Below, piece by piece: positions 25,403 to 38,500 of a stretch of 64,000 bases of DNA (position 1 is the first letter of the stretch; each line of letters opens with the position of its first letter). Origin of the DNA: Hymenolepis diminuta (lineage: Eukaryota > Platyhelminthes > Cestoda > Cyclophyllidea > Hymenolepididae). The notes under the pieces are model-generated. The model worked only from the letters and a program-made list of their open reading frames with translations. It searched no databases and was not told the DNA's origin. A program made the translations under genes and the position numbers. The DNA lies in assembly GCA_900708905.1 (NCBI GenBank), contig CAADRB010000012.1, positions 1,839,257 through 1,903,256 on the forward strand, given 5' to 3'.

Positions 25403-27868
25403 AATTAAAGAGATTCAGACCTCCATGTCCACATAATTCTATAACTGCGTCGCCAAACTGTTATGATCTGCTCTTCTCTGTAGAATACCGTAATCGACTC
25501 TTAAATTCCATAAAAAATGGCGCCAATTGCAAATACAACCAGACATCACCACAATACAAAACGATCCAAACCACCACATTAAAATAGGACGTGCATTTTC
25601 GTAGGTCATTTTATATTATGCGCCATATACAACCGTAATATAAATAAATTCGTCACACCAAATGGGATTAAAAGAAGAGGGAACTAAAATGTGGAAAATA
25701 AAAGGTCTTACGTATGAGAATTGTTCTGAGGGAAATATTATTTACTTATATATAGCACCTCCGTGCTCTTCTATTGACTCGAGTAACTAGACTATGTTCC
25801 GTCTACTTATTCTATTCACTTGATGTTGTGCCACTTCGTATAGTGCTCACATCGATGTATTACGGTAAGTCCCGGTAGTAATCTCACAGAGCCAACAATC
25901 TCGAAAATTCGGTACTATTGCATCTGAAGACAGAAGCCAATAACCCACGGCAGAACACAGGACACATTATAGAAAGCTTGCGTGTACGGACAAAACTCAA
26001 ACTCAATCGGTATCGACTTAAACAAGTAGGCATAATTACCAAGTGTTTTTAATCAGTGGGGAAATAAAAAAAGAAATTACATCTTTATTTATAGAGGAAA
26101 TCTTGTGAGAGGGGGAAAATAATAATCATTTCTTCTAGTAGCTGCGTCATAACAATAAAAATTTATCATAGGGTAACTCACATAAGGTAGTCGAGAAGGT
26201 AACTGTCTACTAGGAATCAGAATGAGGACACATGGGGTAATTGTCCCAGTTGAGTATTCCAGATGAGAGAAGATGGTTTAAGACACGACAAATCATTTGC
26301 ATTGATTTTTTACCTTTATCGGATGGAGACTTAGTACGGCTTTTAGAAATCTTCTATCATCATACTGCGTTTATACTCATTTATTCAAGACAATTCCTTG
26401 TCTTTGTGCTTCAAATAAATCTAGAATGCCCTCTAAGTTAATTAAACGTGTTAATTTATATGCTTATATCTAGTCAATTTAGCGTTAATTCGTCGATTAG
26501 CATATTAGACTATATCAAACACATGAATCAATATAACTACTTAAAGGTTCATGTAATATTAAATATTTGCAAGTTTACTGACTCTATCTTTTCCGGAGTG
26601 TCTGTCACTTTAATAGGCTCAAATTTGTCAAAAATCATGATATTCTATTTTTACATCTAGAAATTTATACGGTTTTCATATTTTTCAAAATAATGTAAAG
26701 AAAAACTCAAAATGACGCTGTTCGATATCTTTAAAGGGTTTAAAGTTGAACTGAACAAGTAATTTCTTCATATCAATGCTTGAATCAGTTCTACTGCTGC
26801 TTTACATTTTGCTTCTTGACAAATTCAGAATTTCTCAAATGCCTAATAAAGATTTACCATCATTAATTCTGCTGAACTAAACTTAAGCGAAAGTTTTTTG
26901 CAAAGAATAAGTTTAAAGATAGGATTGTCTGGAATATTTACATATTTTTCGGACATATTCGACTCTTAAGGTTTGTATATATTAATTGAATCTTTGACGA
27001 ACCAAATACTCCCATTTTTATGGTCACTACATATAAGTTATATCCCTGTAGACTTCAAAACAAATATTTTACATTCCAACAACGTACATTAATTGTATTT
27101 AAAAAATAAAACGGTTTAAAAGAACTCCATTGCACAGTGCTGTTTGGAGTTTTATTCTTTCGAAATCATACAATCCAGTTAACAGCGATACTACGTGGAC
27201 ATTACACACCAATTCAGATTTTTAAGGCATTTATTTTCCATGATTCATGATATATCTGACGGAAACGTGATTTATTACAGAAAAAAATCATTAAAAACCT
27301 GATTAATTCCTAATGAGATTCTTAGAAAATCAATAAGTTTTAGGTTTGTCGCAGGTATATTCACAAGAAAATAGGTATAAACATCCTTCAGGCCAAAAAT
27401 AAGGTTCCCTATAACATAAACGTTAGGCAAACCTTTTGTTTAAGGCTAAATAATAATTGAAATAATTGTAAACATCTATGGATATGTGATATGCAAATTG
27501 TGAAGTACCAGAATAGTGAATTGGAGTAGAGAAGAAATAAATAAATCTGTAACTAAAATCAGTTGTATGAATAAAAAAGATAGAGTAAAGAGAAAACAAA
27601 ATATCAAACCAATATGCTGACTTTAGTGATATTTTAACAGTTGTTAAAAGCAATTCTTATAACAATACATATTTGGAACCTATATATCTTATACAGTTTC
27701 ATAATAACAATAAGAATATCTATTTCAAAGATTATTTAACGTAGAGAAATAGATTAAATTTAAAATTTTTTATTTGTTTTATTCAATCTATTTAAGCACT
27801 ATGTGCGATTATTTTGGATAGTTGACAGTTTTACTTAGCCAGGATAGTCCGTTGGTATTTTCTCAGAA
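25403..27868. other. Intergenic region upstream of ubiquilin
   Basis: No recognisable exon. The part near 25.4-25.6 kb should hold the 5' end of the minus-strand Gypsy-like element, but a clear LTR or primer-binding site could not be defined. The last few hundred bases should contain the ubiquilin promoter. Confidence 0.5.
27850..27868 (+). promoter_or_regulatory. Candidate trans-splice (or 5' UTR) acceptor before ubiquilin ATG
   Basis: A T-rich tract ending in TTTTCTCAG stops two bases before the ubiquilin start codon. It resembles the internal 3' splice sites of this window (TTTTCAG, TTTACAG). In flatworms, where spliced-leader trans-splicing is established, such a site so close to the ATG would suit leader addition. 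An upstream non-coding exon joined by ordinary cis-splicing is the alternative. Confidence 0.4.
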
Positions 27869-30800
27869 ATGTCTGATATCAGTTTAAAGTTGAAAGCACC
27901 AAATAATGAAAAATCAGTTACTGTGAAGGGTGATGGGACTGTGAAAGATGTAATTTTTATTTATCCTGTACTAACCTTATTTATATAGTTACGCGCGGAA
28001 GCTGCTAAGGTCTTCGAAGTCCCCTCAGCTCGAGTCTGTTTAATTTATGCTGGCAAGATTTTGAAAGACGAGAGTTCTCTTTCTGAACATAAAATCCATG
28101 ACGGTCTTACTATTCACGTAGTTATTAGGGTAAGTGGAAATATTGTTTTAGTTGACGTTTATGTAGCAAGAGCAAAGACCAAGCGCGCAAGGAGGTTCCG
28201 CTACAACAACCACATCCACTGCTCCAACAACTCCATCCACAACACAAAACCGTCCTGCCGGAGCTTTTGATCCTCTCAGCACACAGGCTGCAAATCTTTT
28301 CGGTTCTGGTGGTGTCAATGGTATGTCAATCTCTTTCAATCTTTTGTGCTGGACCATCGTTCCTATTATAAACTGGTTGGTATTTTTACAGCTACTAGTT
28401 TCGCGTCCATGCAGCAGCAAATGCAACAACAGGTCATGCGTAACCCTGAGTTGTTAAGAAACGTCATGGATAGTCCGCTTGTGCAATCTTTGATGAGTAA
28501 CCCGGAGATCATGCGCTCCATCATGCAGTCAAATCCACAAATGCGCGAAATCATGGAGGTTAGCGGAAATTTATCTTAAAATATATGTAGCTTTTTATGA
28601 TGTATTCGAGAAAATCTCGATCACCTAATGTTTGTTCTGGAATGTTCTAGTAAATTGTTTGTTGTTTAGCGCAATCCAGAGTTGGGACAGATGTTGACAA
28701 ATCCGGAAATTCTTCGTCAATCCATGGAGATCGCTTCGAACCCTGCTCTTGTTCAGGAAATGATGAGATCATACGACCGAGCGGTTCTTAATCTGGAATC
28801 TATTCCTGGTGGCAGTGGTCATCTTCAACGAATTTATCAAGATGTTCAAGAGCCTATGCTTAATGCGTTACATGGCGGTGATAATAATCCATTTGCTGAT
28901 CTTGCTGGCACGTTTTCAATAGTTATTTCTATTAAAATTGCTCTTTTCATGTGTTTTTATTTTAAATTTCCATTTGTTTCTAATTCAGGTTCTGGTGGTA
29001 GTAGGTTCTTTCGTTTAGTTTCGAATTCAATGTTGCTCTCTCCATGCTTTATTTGCCCAAGCTTTTAAGGAAGAGTCAAGTGCTTATTGCTTAGTTGCTA
29101 TTCCACTAACTGCTGCTTTTACTCAAAGATGTGGACTTCTAAGGTGATTTAAGGCTGTCACAAGAACTCTATTGTTGGCATATTGTTCTGTTTGAAGCAT
29201 TCTGTTTAGATTGTTTGTATTTGTTCATTTGATTATCTGATCTTGAAACATTTTCAAATAGGTACCGCCTTTATTCCGTTAAGTTTATTTGAGTTTGCCT
29301 CGAAATGTTCAACTTATTTATTGCTGTCGTATTTGTATCAGTGTTATAAATTTTCTTAATAGATCTCAGTTTTTGTTATCGTTTTCGCTTTTCTAGGTTT
29401 TAGGTGATTTCGGAAAATGTTATTAGGGATTACAATCTTGATGATTTTGCATTCCCTGTGATATTTTAGTTAAGAGTTAACTAGTCAGTTAAATCACTGA
29501 ATATGTATCTTAAACACGAGGTCTGAATATCACGCCGACCGTTTATATATTCATTTAACGTTTAACATATATACATCTTTAGTGATTGTTCATTAAGTCA
29601 CCTAAGACATTAATACTTTCTAATTGTAATGGTAAAAATAGTTCTCCGTTTATTTAAAATGGTCTTATGCTTTTAAGGTTGTACTGCATTCACATTTTGT
29701 GCAGTTAGCAGTGCTTTTTTGCATTTATGGTAGTACATTTTTACACCTCTATATTTAAATTTTGTTTTACAAGTTAGAAATAACTAGAAGCACACGCAAC
29801 TTTGAAAATAACGGATTCATATATGTGTTGGTGGATCAGATTGTTTAATGAGATGTAAATACTTTGCATTTGGGAGGTGCTCATGGCACTTGAGATTTAT
29901 TCATATAATGCTTCTCAACTTTCAGCTCAAATTTGAAGATATGTTCAGAGAGGGCATTTATCTTTGCGGTTTACACTTATTATAATCAGCAAGCTTTATT
30001 TTGCGTAATAAGTTTAAACTCTTGAGGTTAGTTTGACCTGTGGATACTGTCAAAGCTTTATGCAGCGCCTTTCCTCGGCATTTTTTTGTGTTGCATTTTA
30101 GTACGTCCGCTATCAAATGCTCATCAGTCTTTGTTTTCAGGAAGTACAAGTAGAACTGCAGCGCCATCAAATGAACCAATGCCAAATCCATGGGCACCCC
30201 AGCAGCCACAGCCGGAGACTACCACTTCGGGATCTGGTACCACCGGAACAACTGGTACTTCCACTGGTACTGAGTCTTCAGGTAATACCAACCCAACGGG
30301 AACTTCACTCCTCGGTGGATTGCCCTTTAACTCCGAGGCCATATCGTCCGCTTTCCAAGCACCCTATGTTCGATCGATGCTTGAATCTATGGCCAGCAAC
30401 CCCGAGGCATTTGAAGCCTTCCTCTCAGCTAATCCCCTCTGGAATTCAGGTAACCTGGACCCTACCGCCCGTGAACAGATGCGCCGAGTGCTTCCACAGC
30501 TCGCTCGTCAAATGTCTCGTCCTGGGTTCGTCAATATGCTTTCAAACCCAAGAGCTATGAGTGTGAGTTTTCTATGATTCTTGTTTGATTCTCATGTTGG
30601 CACATTTTTTAAGCCTTCCCTACTGTTGTGTTAATAGGCTATGGCTCAAATTCAGGAGGGTTTAAGGGTCTTGCAGGAAGAAGCCCCAGATGTGTTTGCT
30701 TCAATGACGAATTTGAGCAGCACAACTGGTATCGGCAGTCTGTTTGGTGGCTCAACTGGAAGTACGGGTTCTACTGAGGTAGGTCAAACTGATAGCGGTA

Positions 30801-31206
30801 CTGCTACTGCTGCTCCTACGTCTGGAAATGCTGGAAGTGCTGAATTGGCTACCCTCATGGCTAGTTTGCTCAATGTTGCTCCACCTAGCCAGGATTTGGT
30901 CAGTTTTATTGCATTTTTGGGTTGATCTTCCCCTTTCATCTTCTTTCAAATTTGAACTGATTTGTTATTCATTTAGAATGTTCCTCAGCTGCCTCCTGAA
31001 GAAAGGTTTGCCAGTCAACTGGAAACTCTTACCAGCATGGGTTTCACAAATCATGGAGCCAATCTTCAAGGTGAGTCCCTTACTACTCTTATCCCCATTA
31101 AGTAGCAGGAGTAAGTAATAACGAATATTATATTTGCATTGAAGCCCTCATCTCGACTGATGGAGATGTGAATGCGGCAATCGATAGGCTCCTGAGTCCA
31201 CATTAA
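27869..31206 (+). CDS. UBQLN: Ubiquilin (UBL-STI1-UBA shuttle protein)
   Basis: Shuttle that carries ubiquitinated or membrane-derived clients to the proteasome. The UBL docks on the proteasome, STI1 repeats hold hydrophobic clients and the UBA binds ubiquitin. Exons: 27869-27949, 27989-28129, 28167-28320, 28392-28558, 28670 to 28907 or 28911, (possible microexon 28989-29004), 30141 or 30145-30562, 30638-30898, 30977-31070, 31145-31206. The UBL is residues 1-74 ([20 protein letters not shown]), followed by a Ser/Thr/Gln linker. The first STI1 pair has repeated NPE and NPQ turns and ends in NLESIPGG. The motif PNPWAPQ precedes a Thr/Gly-rich stretch and a second STI1 region ([23 protein letters not shown]). 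The UBA carries the MGF loop and ends [10 protein letters not shown]. Length is about 540 aa (human UBQLN1 589). Introns 1 and 2 are only 39 and 37 nt. The exon 5 junction is the one uncertain splice. Confidence 0.93.
28908..30140 (+). other. Large ubiquilin intron (about 1.1-1.2 kb) with uncertain donor
   Basis: Non-coding stretch between the two halves of ubiquilin. It may contain a 16-nt microexon (28989-29004, encoding a Gly/Ser-rich bridge) with its own AG and GT flanks. No other gene was recognised inside. Confidence 0.6.
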
Positions 31207-31525
31207 GGTGTGCATGAGAGAGAAAGAAAGCGGGAATCTTATCGCCAATTAGTGTTCATTATACTCTCTATGTCCCACACTTACCGTCTATATTAATTGC
31301 CACGCGTTTTCCTTCCGTTTTCTATTTTCTGTCATGTAACCACACCCCTTCTCCTCCTATGATCCGCCATCTCATGAACCTCTATTTCAACACCCGAAAT
31401 ATCTGGTATAAACCACTCTTCCCATTTGTTTGGTTCTTGTATGCGTATGAGTGTGTTCGTATGCTCGCTTCCCCTCTACAAATTAGTCGATGATTTATAT
31501 TATGCTTCTATTATTATAAATGGGA

Positions 31526-31531
31526 AATAAA
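31526..31531 (+). terminator. Polyadenylation signal for ubiquilin
   Basis: AATAAA about 320 nt after the ubiquilin stop. It is the first canonical signal seen downstream on the plus strand. Confidence 0.55.
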
Positions 31532-32452
31532 TATAATAACATTGGTGTGTACTTTTGCCTTAAATTCACCTATTTATTTGCATACCAATTTACTGGCTGA
31601 TCAATTGGTCGGGTTTACTCGCATTCAAAAGTAATAAATTAGTGCAGTGATTAATCGGTTCTTCAATTGGGCTTAAAGTTATTCCAAATGACGGGATTCA
31701 AAAATTGTTTTAGACGTTGAAATTCGATGATCGTTCGGTTTTCATTTCAGAGTGGTGGCTCGTTCATATCGATATAGCTGATTCCGTAGGTAGTCGGGAT
31801 CGAATGATGGGTAAATTTTGGTCTGTGATTGGTCACCGGTCTGCGGTTTTTTAACATTCACACTGTTTGCAATCTTGTAAAAATTGTTACCCAAGGCTTG
31901 AATAAGACTGTATTAAATCTATGGAGGTGGAATTTTGTTTTGCTACTAAGGTAAAGGAAAAGAAAGGCGGTTAATATGTCCAGACCTTTCTTTAAACAGC
32001 ATATTTTTAACGCATGGGGGTGGGGGGAGGGTGGGGTGGAGGCGTATATGACGTAATTCGTTCATCAAATAACGCTCACTTTATATTTGGGTGAGGGAAA
32101 GGAAGTAAAGTCAGAGAGTAATCGAGAAGAATCATCATTATGGATTTATGCGAGAAAATTCAGTTAGGATGGTGTGAGGGTCGTGAGGGGGTTACACTAA
32201 GTTAATTTGATTTGTTTCGGGCAAGGCCAAATCTTCTTATAATCACTTGAGCATCAAGAACAAAAAAGGGAGAATATCAGGAAAGTTACTGCAAGTTATC
32301 AATTTTTTTGAAGCCATTCCTTGCATCAAAATATCTTCGTGGGTGGGCTTTGCTGATATGGATTTTTTGATGAGTCATCATGGTAATATACAATGTGTTG
32401 GGGCGGGGGAGGGCGAAGAATTTCTTCGAAAGGAATGTAGATTGATCGATAG
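31532..32452. other. Intergenic region between convergent ubiquilin and PARD3
   Basis: About 0.9 kb with no recognisable exon. It contains a strong G-rich tract (32016-32036) in plus-strand orientation and several further G-runs near 32.4 kb. Confidence 0.5.
32016..32036 (+). other. G-rich tract matching a G-quadruplex motif
   Basis: Runs of 5, 6, 3 and 4 G are separated by single bases, an ideal G-quadruplex pattern with 1-nt loops. It lies between the 3' ends of two convergent genes. Confidence 0.65.
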
Positions 32453-32458
32453 TTTATT
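32453..32458 (-). terminator. Polyadenylation signal for PARD3
   Basis: AATAAA on the minus strand, about 120 nt past the PARD3 stop codon at 32575-32577. Confidence 0.55.
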
Positions 32459-32574
32459 TAACAAGTCGCATAGAGACGTTAAAGTAGGGAGGGGACAGAA
32501 AGATATCTGAATACAAAACAAAAAAATCGATCAGATTCATGTGTGCATTTTATCGGATTAAAGCAATTTCTCAC

Positions 32575-35500
32575 TTACCACTTCTCTGAGGGGATTTTCT
32601 TTATCTGCGGTGAAATTGCATTTTGTTGGACGGGATTCGGCGCAACTCTTTTCTTTCTCAGTGTCGAAGGACTTGATGTGGGTTCCTCAAGTCCAACACC
32701 CGGGATGCCCCTAGCAATAGTTTCAGTGGTTGTTGTGGTGACAGTAGTCGCCATGCTGCTTGTGGCATGAACATCAGCTGAGATTCGAATTGGACGGCTT
32801 GGAATTTCAAATGGACTGTTGTTAACCGGATTTAGGAGCACAGTGGTGGGTGTTTTAGAGATATCGATTAGAGGGCCTGTTTCAACAGCTGTTGTCGGGG
32901 ATACCTCAAGACCAGCATTGGAACTTATCTGTAAAATGTGAAGCAAGGCATTGGACGTTTCAACTTATACGTCTTAGTGGCTCATAACAGAGGATTTTGG
33001 CAAGCGTTGTGTTATTGCTCTTGGGTTAAGTTCAGCATGCAGCCAGATCTTGAAAAATTTCGTGCTCACTTAAACAAACGTACTTAAGAACAAAGGAAGG
33101 CTCAATAAAGGAAATGAGGCTGATCATTTATAATTGTATGCGAAACTGCAAAAACTACATCTGCTTCTAAGAGGTCAATTGATTTGTAAGAGACAGCTTG
33201 GAACTTAATTGATCGATGCTGGTAGTTTAGGGATCATATTAAAAGCGGACATTTTCTCAACATTCTTTTTTCTTTCAAATCAGGAACTAATCTGACTTCA
33301 TAAGAGAGTTGAATGAATAAATGCCCGGTAAGAAATTCATCAGGTCATTATTTTCGAAAATATTCACTGAAGCCAAATTTGAATGAGCAACAGAATAATG
33401 GACTTTCTTGGCAGTTATGCGAGACTTAATTTTAGTGATGGGAAAAGTGAAATAATCTTCCGGAATTTACTGTTCTTTCATCCCACGAGTGAAATGCAAT
33501 TTCGAAGTTAATGCAGCAGGCTTCAGATTGCATCACAAAAAGTTGAAAAATAGAAAGAATGAGATCGTGATTTTTCCGTGTTATCACAGAGTTTTCCAGC
33601 TCAGAGCTCGGTTCATAGTGATGTAGGAATAACTCTATATCACCACACATTAATTCTAGAACCTTCCGTATACAACATCGTTTTCCAGTGCTCTATCATT
33701 ATGCTTATACTGTTTTTCTAACCAGAAACAAAGGCCTCAATCAACAGTTGTCAATCTCAGGTATTAAAGGATCCTAAGACTCAAAAGCTGTTGTCCATCA
33801 GTCACTTGAAGACACCACACAAAGATTGACGTTAAGTGAAAGTATCCGATAATTACGCAAATATACCTACTCCTTAGGTTTTCAATCAGTAAATTTAAGG
33901 TGAATTTTCAGTCCTCTACGAGCTGTTCTATTTGTTCATTAATCTGTGTTGATCCTTTCCACAACATCAATTTTCAGTATTATACCGGGTGCACACATTT
34001 ATTATTAGTAAATTAGCAATGCGTATTTTAATCGAAATAAGGACACCGATAAAATATATTTGGTGACTGGCAATGGAAGCGTAGTTTTATGCAAAAAGAA
34101 ACCTGAATTTTAACTGCTTAATTCATCATTATACATACACATACAGAACTGAAATCGTCACATAAGGTAATAATTGTAGTCTAAAGGGTTAATTATGAGG
34201 TCATTTCTATTAATCCAAGCAGGTATCACTTTGTAAACTTTGAGTGAACTCTAGATAGCCCTGTAGTGTTAAAAATATCTCCACTAGCCTTATTTATCTG
34301 TAAGAAGATACAAATGAATGAAAGTGGCATGACCAATTATTTAAGCTTTGAATATCGCGGATATGAATCGTTCCAGAAATCCAGAGATCAACTAGGCTTT
34401 GGAACAATTGCGTATTATAAAGTGAATAATACAGCTTATGGGAAAGCGAGCTCTCATTACATTACATTTGGGGATTTAAATAATGGTGTATAATATTAAT
34501 GCTGGTATTTGAAGAATGCATGTTTCCGTATCTGAGCGATTCAAGAATATTAACTCGCTACCCAAAAATGATGTCGGAAAATAGCTTTAGTAACACAATT
34601 TAGAAGAGCGAAGATTGTCACATCTCTAAATTTAGGCTTAAGAGGTTTCTGGTCACCAAATTCAGCAGACATAAGTTTAAAACAGGTTAGGCCAAATAAG
34701 CTGCCTTAACTAGTGCCAGCTACTATGCTTTCTAACGCCACTCCGAATAAAATTTATGTCATGGGCTTAGAAAATCCTTGCTGGCATGAACAAGCTGACC
34801 GACTACTAAACAAAATCAGTTAATCAATAGACATCTCGAACATGATCTTATTCAGGAATCCAGAAGTCATTTCCCGAAATTTGAATTTTGGGAATAGTTG
34901 TACATAATGAAGTGAAATATACCAATTCATGTGATAAAAGTGCCAAATTTAAACGAATTACGAGTCTGATGATACTTCTCTTCAGCTATAATTTGAGTTG
35001 TTCTGTTATTCGCCTTCTGATACATTCTCAAGATTATATATATATATATATATATATTTCCCGTCAGTAAAATGTACAATTTTAATAAAACAGATTCAAT
35101 TTATGCAGTGAAATTTATGAAATAAAAAACCGTAAGTGCTTGATTTAGGATTCTTCATCAGAGAAGTTTATTTTAAAAGTTTATTTTAAAAAGTCAATTG
35201 AAAAATCGTACTCAAATCAAGTTGGATGTTAGTTAATATGCATCTTATAGTTTTTTGAAACACTATCAGGCAAGCAAAAGTTGGTTAACACTTAAGTAAC
35301 GAGTAAAAAGAGAAGCTAAATCAAAGCAGCAGAGGGATGATGCAAGCAGATTGGCGGAAAAATTTTCTGAAATAAAACTACCTTTGCAATAACCATCGTT
35401 ATTTAACTAAATTTGTTGGTGTCTAAAGGGGAGATTGTAAATGGGCAGTTACTAAACTAATAGGGAATTAGACGTGCAAGACTATTATAAAATCATGCCT

Positions 35501-38500
35501 ACTTAAAACATGTAAGTAAATACACAAAAATTCGAAAGCTCACCGTGTGTCCAGAAGCCGACCTTCTATGTCGAATACGCCGAGCTATGAGAAGTCGAAC
35601 TATGGGAAATGCGGTGGTTTGATCACTAAGACAGTTTGGTGGTGAATTAGGGGATACATTAAGGGACGTCAGGGAGGATATCTGTTTGAGAACCGCCCGA
35701 AGGAGAGCTAGAGGATTCGGAGTATTCACCAAAGAAATCCCATTAACTTCGAGAATTTCATCCCCTATTCGCAATCGTCCATCCTGAAAAGGAGGAAGAA
35801 TCTATTGAACTATTATGAGAAGTTGGAAAAGACTTAGTTTTATGGCCAATTTACTGCATGAGCCGCTCCACCTTCTATTAAACCTTTTACGAAAATACCA
35901 CTTGTTGTTGCGGAATTTGGATACCATTCGGGGATGTCTTCACGAACGCTAACGCCCAATCGCATAGCAGCTAATCGATTGCGTATTGTCATGGCAACGC
36001 CGCTGCCACCGCCATCACTTTCTACTGACAACTGCGCTTCCACAGGTAGTAAAGGAATGTCCAACTTTAAGTACACACACTTCTCAAATCGCTGAAATAG
36101 GAGGATTTTCGTCAAAATCCAGTTAACAAAGTAAAAATAATTACTTAAAATAAGCAAGAATACATACCTCTGTCTGATTCCCTATCTGAGAATCATCCGC
36201 ACTTGCAATCCGACCACTTCGAAGTAGACTATAATCTCCACAATGAGGAGACATGCATCCACAAGTGACAAGACTCGTTCCCGGACTCATAGTGCGATAT
36301 GCGTTCTCATTTTCAACATTTCTGGACGTTTGAGATCCAGCAGCGGTTAGTCGCTGTGGTCGCCTAACGACAAGTTCGACTTCAGAACCTACGGGCTTTA
36401 CTCGTAGTAGAGATACGATTTGTGCTTGGGATTTATTGGAAACATCTTCACGATCAACCTAAATATGGGGAGAAATACCTCAGTCAAACCTCGATCATGG
36501 CACTTGTACTGTTGTGAGTGGTGTCTAACCTTAAGTAGTCGGTCACCGACTCGTAAGGAGCCATCTTTTAGAGCAACTCCTCCCGGAATTATGCTCTTTA
36601 CACAGACGGCTCTTCCAAAAATTGATGTTAGATGAACAGTCTGTTGTTGCGATTTCGAAGATGACTGCTGGGACTTTGCTGGTGAAGTGGGAGCTGCTGA
36701 GTAGGCTCCCAAAAATACCTCTTTTGTTGTCAGACTGAATCCTAAACCTGCAGCCGCTGAAATAAAATAAGTAGCGTGCTCATTACATAAAATCTCAGCT
36801 CCTGTGGTTATAGTTTGGATTTGATAAAAAATTTTTGATTTCCAACTCAAGCAATAATTTATGCGTAGATTATGATGGCATATTGATATTTTTTATTTTT
36901 AAACTGCGTAGAAAGGCGGTAATATATTGTTTCAAACAGCGATTCGTAAAGACCTCAAAGATCAAATTTGGACACCATTAATTTTGATAATTTGCGTGTA
37001 ACAACAAATTATCATATTTCGAATGAATAAACAACATATTTTTTATCATAACATCAGAACTAGTTATCTGAATTTTCCCGCTTTTTCAACCTGTGGTTCA
37101 TCTCCTGTAAACTATTTGCCAATTTTCCCTTATTAAATAAAACACGTATTTTTGACTAAATTAGGCTGATTTTGACTTACTAAGCTCAAGATTGCTGCTT
37201 GCTCTATATTTTTGCTAATGCAAGTATTCATATCTTTCTCTTTTTTATTTTAATTAGTAAAGTAGAAAAGCAGTGAACTGCTTTAGCTTGGCAAAGTATT
37301 TTATCCTTCAGTGTTATCTCCTGCAATAGTTTCTAAATAACTTCTGCTATGATAGTATCGCTAGAGGTACTTATGACTCTATCAAATAGGAAAATAATAT
37401 GGGAAGCAACTCCGAAAACATCCATTTATTACCAAATTATGATTATTTTTATGAACCAGAGAAATGGTTGACTGACTTGTTAGCTAAAGATAGGCACAAA
37501 AGGTGCTTAATTGATAATCAATAAACCCTAGAAAATTGAGTAAACGAGAGGGGAGGTGGGTGAGAAGAGTGCACTCCCTACGCTCCAATGAACAACGTAC
37601 ATTCATTTTGGATCTCTAACACCTTTACAGACTTTCTGAATAAGAAATGAATTACAAACTACTCGCTGGTGTTCGATAGAGGAGAAAAATCAATGATTAA
37701 CTTCCAGTCCAATGAAATAAAGATAGGCAGAAGGAAGTGGAAGTTGGGTTAAATCGGTGAACGAATTACAATAAAAGTTAAATTTTGATAGGAAATAAGA
37801 TCACTAAACATATTTATTTGAATCGATCTCATTTAGAATCTGAAACGAAACTTATAGTAATTATGAAAAACCGTTTTAAGAAAACGTCCTTCTAAATAAT
37901 CTCGGGATCATAACTACTCCGTATTACTGGACCTGATTTCCACAGACGGATAGAAAAAAACAATAATTCAACACTGGAGGAAAATCAGTCGCTGGAACAA
38001 TATTATATATGCTTTTTATAAGCATCCAGCCAAATCATCGCGACAAATGCACGAAAGATGTTATCTATTAGGACCCAAATTGTACAAGACATTGCCAGTT
38101 TTTGGAGGAGAAGTAACCAGACGCTTATTTTTCCTTCTAGAAGATGAATGTATTTTGCCTAAGCGCATCCACACATCAGGTGTAGCAAGATTTTCGACGA
38201 ACATTTAGAAGACACTTAAAATTCGAAAATGTGATTGTCACTGTCGAAAAAATGTCGCAGCAACAATTTTAGTGCGAACCGAAGAAAGAAGAGTCAAGAT
38301 GTAGAAAAAATTATAACTTCAATTGCATTCAACTGTATTTCACATATAATGGAATTTTATAATATAATAAACGATATTTCTTTGTTGTTGGTTTAAATGT
38401 TTATAGACACGTAAACTTAATCTGAATGATTCTGATGTGTTCAAACTTCATTACCATTTTCATATGCCTACTTTGGGTTGTAATTAAAGAACGAAATAAA

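Noticed and set aside
13418..31206. Functional cluster of protein quality-control genes
   Set aside because: UBE2G2 and ubiquilin both act in ubiquitin-dependent degradation, but they are separated by COPB2 and retroelements and share no visible regulatory element. Chance proximity is the simpler reading.
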